Shown here piece by piece: positions 1 through 4,721 of a stretch of DNA of 7,312 bases. The stretch is from an uncultured Eubacteriales bacterium (GTDB lineage: Bacteria; Bacillota; Clostridia; Oscillospirales; Acutalibacteraceae), in contig ONWY01000059.1 of the NCBI GenBank assembly GCA_900321665.1, positions 1 through 7,312 on the forward strand, given 5' to 3'. A program made the position numbers and the translations under genes. Numbering within the stretch: position 1 is the first letter of the stretch; every line of letters starts with the position of its first letter. The notes under the pieces were generated by a model. The model was not told the DNA's origin. It was given only the letters and a program-made list of their open reading frames with translations, and searched no databases.

Positions 1-1191
1 GGCGATTTTGTTTTGAATCTGAGCATCATCCGCGTAGCGCTCTTTGCCTTCAGGAGTCACCCTGACATTGACAAGCACCTGCGGGTACACTTCCATTTGC
101 GCTGCAAGTGCGCTAAGCGTTTTTTCGCTGTTTTTTATCACATTTAAAAGCATCAGTGCGGACAGTTGCCCGTCACCGGTCGTGGCGCGGTCTAAGAAAA
201 TAATATGTCCTGACTGTTCGCCGCCGATGTTATACCCATTTTGAAGCATATTTTCGAGCACATAGCGGTCACCCACCGCTGTTTTCTCACAAGCAATACC
301 GTTTTGCGCGCAAAACTTGAAAAAGCCCATATTGCTCATCACGGTCACCACAGCCGTGTCATTCTTTAAGCTGCCCTGCTCTTTCATATACTTAGCGCAA
401 ATTGCAATAATTTTATCGCCGTCGACCACATCGCCGTTTTCATCGACCGCCAACATTCTGTCGGCGTCGCCGTCAAAAGCAATGCCGAGGGCGCAGTGGT
501 TCTTTTTCACGGTTTCCTGCAAAGCTTCTAAGTGAGTTGAGCCGCATTTATCATTAATATTGACTCCATCGGGCGCATTGGCGGTATAAATACCCTCTAT
601 GCCCAATGAACCGAATAATTTTTGCGCTGTCGCACTCGAAGAGCCGTTGGCACAATCGAAGGCAACCTTCATGCCGCTGAAATCTGCCTGCTTGGCTTTT
701 AAAATGTGCGCAATATAATCCTGTGCTGCATTTTGCGCATAAGTAATCGCGCCGACATCACCGCCGATTTTAACGGGCGGTTGCTCCGCGCCGTCTAAAA
801 TAATGGCTTCAATTCTGTTTTCAATTTCATCCGGCAGCTTATAGCCTGTGGATTGGAAAATTTTAATCCCGTTAAATTCACAAGGGTTGTGTGAAGCGGA
901 AATCATCACGCCGGCATCGTAGCCGTAGGCTTTCACAAGGTAAGCGACCGCCGGTGTCGGTACAACACCCAAAATAAGGACATCTGCCCCAACCGAGCAC
1001 AGCCCCGCTACAAGCGCCGCTTCCAGCATATCGGAGCTTTTTCTGGTATCCTTACCAATCAAAAACTTCGGTTTGTGCGTTCCCTTTGTCAAAACGCAGG
1101 CTGCTGCTCTGCCGATATTCATCGCAAGCTCAGGTGTCAATTCGCTGTTTGCAACACCTCTTGCGCCGTCTGTTCCAAATAATCTTCCCAT
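1..1191 (-). CDS. glmM: Phosphoglucosamine mutase GlmM (3' end cut by window edge)
   Basis: This enzyme converts glucosamine-6-phosphate to glucosamine-1-phosphate in the cytoplasm, the step before GlmU in UDP-GlcNAc synthesis for peptidoglycan. I translated 397 codons without interruption; the start reads MGRLFGTDGARG. It carries the phosphoserine loop SASHNP at residues 98-103 (catalytic Ser100), the Mg-binding DGDADR at 240-245 and the sugar-binding GGEQSGH at 323-329. This set is specific to the GlmM branch of the alpha-D-phosphohexomutases. The family is about 445-450 residues long, so roughly 50 residues, including the C-terminal phosphate-binding loop, lie beyond position 1. The start ATG follows a GGAG site by 5 nt, and that site is fused to the ruvB stop codon (TAGGAG), so it is probably co-translated with ruvB. 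A Cys follows the active-site loop directly (Cys104), and the protein is fairly Cys-rich. The assignment is very secure. Confidence 0.97.
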   Translation of the reverse strand, partial: MGRLFGTDGARGVANSELTPELAMNIGRAAACVLTKGTHKPKFLIGKDTRKSSDMLEAALVAGLCSVGADVLILGVVPTPAVAYLVKAYGYDAGVMISASHNPCEFNGIKIFQSTGYKLPDEIENRIEAIILDGAEQPPVKIGGDVGAITYAQNAAQDYIAHILKAKQADFSGMKVAFDCANGSSSATAQKLFGSLGIEGIYTANAPDGVNINDKCGSTHLEALQETVKKNHCALGIAFDGDADRMLAVDENGDVVDGDKIIAICAKYMKEQGSLKNDTAVVTVMSNMGFFKFCAQNGIACEKTAVGDRYVLENMLQNGYNIGGEQSGHIIFLDRATTGDGQLSALMLLNVIKNSEKTLSALAAQMEVYPQVLVNVRVTPEGKERYADDAQIQNKIA

Positions 1192-1199
1192 AATATCTC

Positions 1200-2219
1200 C
1201 TATTCAGCGTTATATTCTATCCCAAGATGCCTGTATGCTTTCGGGGTGGCACATCTGCCGCGCGGGGTTTTCGTTAAAAAACCGATTTGCATCAAATACG
1301 GCTCATAGACATCTTCAATCGTGACGGTTTCTTCACCGATGGAAGCGGCAAGAGTGGTCAAGCCCACCGGACCGCCGTTATAATTTTTAATCATTGTCAA
1401 AAGCAAGACGCGGTCGATTTGGTCAAGCCCAAGCTCATCAATATCCATTTGATTGAGCGATTTCATGGCGCTTTGCTCGGTAATCACACCATCAAAGACA
1501 ACCTCGGCAAAATCGCGCACTCTTTTGAGCAATCGGTTTGCAATACGCGGTGTGCCACGCGAGCGAGAGGCGATTTCAAGCGCACCATCGGGCTCAATAT
1601 CAATCCCCAAAATACCTGCGCTGCGTGTCACAATCTGCGCCAGCTGCTCTACGGAATACAGCTCAAGCCTTTCCACATCGCCAAAGCGGTCGCGCAGCGG
1701 AGCGCTGAGTTGACCGGCTCTGGTGGTGGCGCCGATTAAAGTGAACTTGTGCAAATCCAATCGAATGCTTCTTGCGGAAGGACCCTTACCGATGATAATA
1801 TCAATCACCTGGTCCTCCATCGCGGGATACAGAACTTCCTCTACCGAGCGGTTTAAGCGGTGAATTTCATCAATAAAGAGCACATCGCCCTCTTGCAGGT
1901 TTGTTAACAACGCTGCCAAATCTCCCGGCTTTTCAATTGCAGGACCTGAGGTTACGCGAAAATTCACGCCCATTTCATTTGCAATGATGCCCGCCAAGGT
2001 GGTTTTACCAAGCCCGGGAGGACCGTATAGCAAAATATGGTCTAAAATATCATTGCGCTTTTTAGCTGCCGCTATATAAATTTTCAGTTTTTCTTTGACC
2101 TTGTCTTGACCAATATAGTCATCTAATACCTTTGGTCTGAGAGAAAGCTCAATATCGCTGTCCTCCGAATAATCAAACTCGGTAGAAACAAGCCTGGAAT
2201 CGTTTTCTTCGTAATTCAT
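1200..2219 (-). CDS. ruvB: Holliday junction branch migration helicase RuvB
   Basis: RuvB is the AAA+ motor that forms hexameric rings on DNA arms flanking a RuvA-bound Holliday junction and drives branch migration by ATP hydrolysis. The 339-aa product has family length and all landmarks: Walker A GPPGLGKT at 66-73, Walker B LFIDEIH at 114-120, sensor I GATTRAG at 163-169, the arginine-finger box LRDRFG at 175-180, and the sensor II segment RGTPRIANRLL at 221-231. The C-terminal winged helix has GGPVGL at 282-287 and TPRGR at 318-322. The N-terminal acidic stretch before SLRP is slightly longer than in Bacillus. The ATG lies 4 nt after TAGGAG, which directly follows the ruvA stop TGA, giving two in-frame stops (TGA TAG). 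The gap to ruvA is 10 bp and to glmM 8 bp, so this is one operon. Confidence 0.98.
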   Translation of the reverse strand: MNYEENDSRLVSTEFDYSEDSDIELSLRPKVLDDYIGQDKVKEKLKIYIAAAKKRNDILDHILLYGPPGLGKTTLAGIIANEMGVNFRVTSGPAIEKPGDLAALLTNLQEGDVLFIDEIHRLNRSVEEVLYPAMEDQVIDIIIGKGPSARSIRLDLHKFTLIGATTRAGQLSAPLRDRFGDVERLELYSVEQLAQIVTRSAGILGIDIEPDGALEIASRSRGTPRIANRLLKRVRDFAEVVFDGVITEQSAMKSLNQMDIDELGLDQIDRVLLLTMIKNYNGGPVGLTTLAASIGEETVTIEDVYEPYLMQIGFLTKTPRGRCATPKAYRHLGIEYNAE

Positions 2220-2229
2220 AAAACTCCTA

Positions 2230-2826
2230 TCACATTGCTAAATGTGCCAATGCGTATTTAATCAAGTCTTCGGTAGATAAATCTTTGCCCGCCTTTGCAA
2301 TAGCTTTCGCCGCTTCGCTTTGGGAATAGCCGAGAGAAACGAGCGCATCAATTGCATCCTTTTTGGAAGAGGAAGCCGGTGTTTTGCCCACCTGCTCAAT
2401 CACCTCGGCTTCGGCAATATCCAGCGAGCCCAGCTTATCTTTGAGCTCCAAAACAACCATTTCGGCGCCTTTCCTGCCGATTCCCTGTGCAGCTTGAATC
2501 GCTTTATAATCTTTCGAAGCAACTGCCAAGGCAAGCTTATCGGGTGTCAGGGTGGATAAAATATTCATCGCCGCCTTGGGACCGATGCCCTTCACCTCAA
2601 TGAGCAGTTTATAACAATCTAATTCCGTTTTATCGGAAAAGCCGTAAAGCTCAATCGCATCCTCGCGCACATTCATATATGTCAACAAAAACGCTTCTTT
2701 ACCGATTTGCGGCAGCTGTGATAGTGTTCTTGCAGAGCAAAAGCATTTAAAGCCTACACCGTTTACATCAATTACCGCACTGTTTAAATCCGCATAAACA
2801 AATGTGCCTTTTAAACTGTATATCAT
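2230..2826 (-). CDS. ruvA: Holliday junction branch migration protein RuvA
   Basis: RuvA binds the four-way junction as a tetramer, holds it square-planar and loads RuvB. The 198-aa product shows the three-domain layout of the family. An N-terminal OB fold contains VREDA at 53-57, whose Glu55 and Asp56 match the acidic pin of E. coli RuvA, followed by YGF at 61-63. Two helix-hairpin-helix motifs follow (VKGIGPKAA around 78-86 and QGIGRKGAE around 114-122). A low-complexity linker (about 145-155) leads to the C-terminal RuvB-binding domain with ALVSLGYS at 161-168. The second HhH reads AQGIGRKG where LPGIGKKT is usual, a mild deviation. The start codon directly follows the ruvC stop (TAAATG) with only a weak purine-rich AAAGG about 13 nt upstream, so translation is probably coupled to ruvC. 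Confidence 0.97.
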   Translation of the reverse strand: MIYSLKGTFVYADLNSAVIDVNGVGFKCFCSARTLSQLPQIGKEAFLLTYMNVREDAIELYGFSDKTELDCYKLLIEVKGIGPKAAMNILSTLTPDKLALAVASKDYKAIQAAQGIGRKGAEMVVLELKDKLGSLDIAEAEVIEQVGKTPASSSKKDAIDALVSLGYSQSEAAKAIAKAGKDLSTEDLIKYALAHLAM

Positions 2827-3330
2827 TTACCAAGTTCTGCCTTTCATATTACTCAAGAGCGAGCCGGAGGAATGCCCGTGACAAATCGCCATCGCCAGCG
2901 CATCCGCCGTGTCATCCGGCTTCGGTACCTTCGCAAGCCCCAGGATGGTTCTGGTCATCTCCTGCACCTGCTTTTTTTCGGCTCTGCCGTAGCCGACAAC
3001 GGACTGCTTTACCTGTAAGGGAGTGTATTCCGCTATCTCAAGCCCCTTGTTATATGCCGCAAGCGTTATCACACCGCGCGCTTGCGAAACATCGATAACG
3101 GTTTTTGCATTGGAGTTATAAAAAATCTTTTCCATGCTCAGCACCTGAGGATGGTATTTATCGATGATTTCCTTCAGCTGCCTGTCAATTACCGAAAGCC
3201 TTTGCGGAAAGTACTCGCCGGCATCGGTGGTAATGGCACCGAAATCCATTACCTTAAAATGATTGTTTCTATATTCCAAAACGCCCCAACCGACAATGGC
3301 ATAACCGGGGTCGATTCCCAAAATAATCAT
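2827..3330 (-). CDS. ruvC: Crossover junction endodeoxyribonuclease RuvC
   Basis: RuvC is the RNase-H-fold dimeric nuclease that cuts Holliday junctions symmetrically in the RuvABC resolvasome. The 167-aa product begins MIILGIDPG (Asp7) and has the other three catalytic acids where expected: Glu67 in LSMEKIF, then Asp140 and Asp143 in PDDTADALAMAICH. The segment NAKTVIDVSQARGV at 74-87 and YTPLQVKQSVVGYGRAEK at 102-119 are the usual DNA-binding and dimer regions. The start is fixed by family alignment. The only good SD (AGGAG, 3345-3349) is 14 nt away, unusually far, and no in-frame start lies closer to it. An out-of-frame ATG at 3340 sits at the ideal distance instead (see findings). It is the first gene of the ruvCAB-glmM unit, with its own promoter. 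Confidence 0.97.
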   Translation of the reverse strand: MIILGIDPGYAIVGWGVLEYRNNHFKVMDFGAITTDAGEYFPQRLSVIDRQLKEIIDKYHPQVLSMEKIFYNSNAKTVIDVSQARGVITLAAYNKGLEIAEYTPLQVKQSVVGYGRAEKKQVQEMTRTILGLAKVPKPDDTADALAMAICHGHSSGSLLSNMKGRTW

Positions 3331-3340
3331 ACTTCTGCAT
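3269..3340 (-). other. Possible 23-codon upstream ORF overlapping the ruvC start
   Basis: An ATG 4 nt after the AGGAG of the ruvC leader opens a 23-codon frame (peptide starting MQKYDYFG, ending in TAG) that overlaps ruvC out of frame (offset 10 nt). It has the better SD spacing of the two starts. The peptide has no recognisable domain, and the frame may be only a chance consequence of the ruvC sequence. If translated it would compete with ruvC initiation. Confidence 0.25.
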
Positions 3341-3344
3341 TCTA

Positions 3345-3349
3345 CTCCT
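3345..3349 (-). promoter_or_regulatory. Shine-Dalgarno AGGAG of ruvC leader (unusually distant)
   Basis: AGGAG lies 14 nt before the ruvC ATG but 4 nt before an out-of-frame ATG at 3340. A weaker AGAAG sits almost against the ruvC start and is too close to function well. The spacing predicts modest ruvC initiation unless the leader folds or start selection is unusual. Confidence 0.6.
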
Positions 3350-3362
3350 ATTATATCAATTT

Positions 3363-3391
3363 ATTGTACCATTTTTTATTTATAATTTCAA
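3363..3391 (-). promoter_or_regulatory. Sigma-A-type promoter for ruvC-ruvA-ruvB-glmM
   Basis: The -35 is TTGAAA (3386-3391) and the -10 is TACAAT (3363-3368), with a 17-bp spacer. Both hexamers match the consensus at 5 of 6 positions. The predicted start is near 3356, giving a leader of about 25 nt. It lies in the AT-rich gap just downstream of the tRNA terminator, as expected for the first promoter of an independent unit. No SOS (LexA) box was recognised next to it. Confidence 0.75.
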
Positions 3392-3415
3392 TATAATAAT
3401 TATAAATATATAAAG

Positions 3416-3444
3416 AAAAACTCGCACAAGATGTACGAGTTTTT
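3416..3444 (-). terminator. Rho-independent terminator after tRNA-Leu
   Basis: A 12-bp stem (3433-3444 with 3416-3427, one G-T wobble) closes a 5-nt loop (3428-3432). Its 3' arm ends in TTTTT, followed on the minus strand by CTTTATATATTT. The first base of the 5' arm is the final A of the encoded tRNA CCA. It ends the tRNA transcript and any ruvX read-through. Confidence 0.85.
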
Positions 3445-3530
3445 GGTGCCGGTGACCGGGGTCGAACCGGTACGGTGTCGCCACCACTGGATTTTGAGTC
3501 CAGCACGTCTGCCAATTCCATCACACCGGC
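3444..3530 (-). tRNA. trnL-CAA: tRNA-Leu, anticodon CAA, with encoded CCA
   Basis: This is an 87-nt class II tRNA reading UUG leucine codons. The acceptor stem is GCCGGTG with CACCGGC (7 bp), the discriminator is A and CCA is encoded (3444-3446 on the plus strand as TGG). The D stem is ATG/CGT with one wobble, and the D loop contains TTGGCAGA. The anticodon stem CTGGA/TCCAG encloses CTCAAAA, so positions 34-36 are CAA. A long variable arm with a GGTG/CACC stem and GCGA loop marks a Leu/Ser-type tRNA. The T arm is ACCGG-TTCGACC-CCGGT. All stems close, so the gene looks functional. It has its own promoter and terminator and lies between ruvX and ruvC. Confidence 0.97.
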
Positions 3531-3549
3531 AAAAATAATTGACTTAGAT

Positions 3550-3578
3550 ATTATATATGATAAATATGAAAAAATCAA
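3550..3578 (-). promoter_or_regulatory. Promoter of tRNA-Leu
   Basis: The -35 TTGATT (3573-3578) and a perfect -10 TATAAT (3550-3555) are separated by 17 bp. Transcription should begin near 3543, about a dozen nt before the mature tRNA 5' end. The -35 starts 1 bp after the ruvX stop codon, so ruvX and the tRNA promoter abut without a terminator between them. Confidence 0.8.
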
Positions 3579-3579
3579 C

Positions 3580-3993
3580 CTATTTTTTTCTTTCGTCAAT
3601 AAAATTTTGCAAAATGATTTGCGCACTGAGAGAATCAATGATGTTTTTGCGCTTCTTTCCCCTTGTATTGGTTACATTGAGTGCTTCTGCAGCAATCATC
3701 GTGGTCATTCTCTCATCATAAAGAACCGTCTGAATCCCGCTCGCTTTTTCCAATTGCTTTGCAAATTCCTCGCATTTTTGCGCGCGAAAACCGGCGCTGC
3801 CGTCCATATTATACGGCTTTCCGACAACGATTAATTCCACTTCTTTTTCGGCTGCTGCTTCACAAATGTTTTCAATCAATTTAGGAGCATAGCTTTGTGT
3901 TATCGTATATAAAGGGGAAGCCAAAATTTCATTTTTGTCGCAAATTGCCAAACCGGTGCGCGCGTCTCCGTAATCCACTGCTAAAATTATCAT
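3580..3993 (-). CDS. ruvX: RuvX/YqgF family RNase-H-fold protein (putative pre-16S rRNA nuclease)
   Basis: This 137-aa protein belongs to the YqgF/RuvX family, implicated in 16S rRNA 5' maturation and earlier proposed as a Holliday junction resolvase. It carries the family blocks: AVDYGDARTG at 5-14 (Asp7), VVGKPYNMDGS at 56-66, YDERMTT at 92-98 (Glu94) and the final acidic NIIDSLSAQIIL at 117-128 (Asp120). The start chosen at 3993 follows TAGGAG by 5 nt and matches the family N-terminus MIILAVDYG. An upstream in-frame ATG at 4017 would add eight residues inside the preceding gene and lacks a suitable SD. The SD is fused to the phosphatase stop codon with an 8-bp gap, so the two genes are very probably co-translated. 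No terminator separates it from the downstream tRNA. Confidence 0.94.
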   Translation of the reverse strand: MIILAVDYGDARTGLAICDKNEILASPLYTITQSYAPKLIENICEAAAEKEVELIVVGKPYNMDGSAGFRAQKCEEFAKQLEKASGIQTVLYDERMTTMIAAEALNVTNTRGKKRKNIIDSLSAQIILQNFIDERKK

Positions 3994-3997
3994 ACTG

Positions 3998-4004
3998 TCT
4001 CCTA
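3998..4004 (-). promoter_or_regulatory. Stop-fused Shine-Dalgarno that decides the ruvX start
   Basis: The phosphatase stop TAG forms the first three bases of TAGGAGA, which sits 5 nt before the ruvX ATG at 3993 (SD AGGAG at 3999-4003). This favours that ATG over the in-frame ATG at 4017 and suggests termination-reinitiation. Confidence 0.75.
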
Positions 4005-4655
4005 CTTTGCATTCCATTTTTGCGAGGAAAGGCTTTGCATTTCCTCAGGCAAATGCGAAATATCATTTTTCACAATCAAATGCGGGTAGCCTGCGGCATC
4101 CACATCTATAATATTAACCGCTGTGTTGGCACACCAAAGCTCCTCACCAAGGCGCTCAAAACCGAGGCCGTCTGCCCAACATAGCAAATTTCTGATAGCA
4201 CAGCCATGAGAGGCTAAAACAATTGTTTTATCTGGATTTTGAGCGGCAAGCTGCTTCACAAAGTGCACCATTCTATGGTACACATCCGCCATTTTTTCGC
4301 CGTTTGGCGCTACAAAACGGTGCGGCTCATTATCCCATAAATCGATTTCTTTCGGGTAAAGAGCGGGAAAATCGGCAAAATGCTTACCCTCCCAATCCCC
4401 TGCATTGATTTCGATAATTCGGTCATCAATTTGAATCGGCAAGGAGTGGTAGCGATTGACCGCCTCGGCAGTCGCCTTTGCGCGCTTGCGAGAGCTGGAA
4501 TAAATGGCATCAATAGGCTCATTGCGAAACCTTAATGCTAAATACTCCAACTGCTTTTCACCGAGTTTTGACACCTCGCCATCGTATGTACCTTGAAAAA
4601 TTCTTTCTCTGTTGCCGACCGCTTCGCAGTGGCGAATCACATAAAACCTGGTCAT
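4002..4655 (-). CDS. Histidine phosphatase superfamily (phosphoglycerate-mutase-like) protein
   Basis: This 217-aa protein has the histidine phosphatase fold: an N-terminal VIRHCEA with the phosphate-accepting His9 and Arg8, a second Arg56 in SSSRKRA, Glu82 in the EINAGDWEG block, and the second catalytic His150 in LASHGCAIR. Length and motifs fit the cofactor-independent-looking GpmB/CobC/PhoE-like subgroup, whose members act on varied phosphate esters, so the substrate cannot be named. The usual RHGE motif is RHCE here. The ATG lies only 2 nt after AGGAG (or 4 nt after the overlapping GAGG), a tight spacing, but the family N-terminus begins exactly there. It overlaps no neighbour: the PBP terminator is just upstream and ruvX follows 8 bp downstream. 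No promoter was identified. Confidence 0.9.
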   Translation of the reverse strand: MTRFYVIRHCEAVGNRERIFQGTYDGEVSKLGEKQLEYLALRFRNEPIDAIYSSSRKRAKATAEAVNRYHSLPIQIDDRIIEINAGDWEGKHFADFPALYPKEIDLWDNEPHRFVAPNGEKMADVYHRMVHFVKQLAAQNPDKTIVLASHGCAIRNLLCWADGLGFERLGEELWCANTAVNIIDVDAAGYPHLIVKNDISHLPEEMQSLSSQKWNAK

Positions 4656-4657
4656 AT

Positions 4658-4663
4658 CTCCTC
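4658..4663 (-). promoter_or_regulatory. Tightly spaced Shine-Dalgarno of the phosphatase gene
   Basis: GAGGAG ends 2 nt before the ATG, closer than the usual 5-9 nt. It begins about 7 nt after the U-tract of the upstream terminator, so the hairpin does not cover it. Confidence 0.6.
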
Positions 4664-4669
4664 ATCATG

Positions 4670-4713
4670 AAAAAGTAGAAACATATTGAAGCTTCCTTCC
4701 AATATGTTTCTAC
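4670..4713 (-). terminator. Strong intrinsic terminator after the PBP gene
   Basis: A perfect 14-bp stem (4700-4713 with 4675-4688) encloses an 11-nt loop that can extend by three pairs with a bulged G and a GAAG tetraloop. TTTTTC follows on the minus strand (4669-4674). The stem begins 9 bp after the PBP stop codon. On the plus strand the same hairpin is followed by ACTTTTTT, but no plus-strand gene enters it. Confidence 0.88.
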
Positions 4714-4721
4714 ACTTTTTT

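Noticed and set aside
1287..1739. 150-codon open frame on the plus strand opposite ruvB
   Set aside because: It is fully antisense to highly conserved ruvB motifs and has no recognisable domain.
3444..3530. tRNA-Leu as an integration site for a mobile element
   Set aside because: No integrase gene and no repeat of the tRNA 3' end were seen in the window; both sides hold housekeeping genes.
3351..3638. 95-codon minus-strand frame running through the tRNA
   Set aside because: It crosses the tRNA-Leu, its promoter and its terminator. The internal tRNA-derived peptide is a common false gene call.
3994..4017. Earlier in-frame ATG for ruvX at 4017
   Set aside because: It lies inside the phosphatase gene without a suitable SD, and the family N-terminus and the TAGGAG site both support the ATG at 3993.
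3331..4017. Similar leader words (GAATGCA and TAGGAG) before ruvC and ruvX as evidence of duplication
   Set aside because: The words occur in different order and spacing, and the similarity is short; shared start codons and SD usage explain it.
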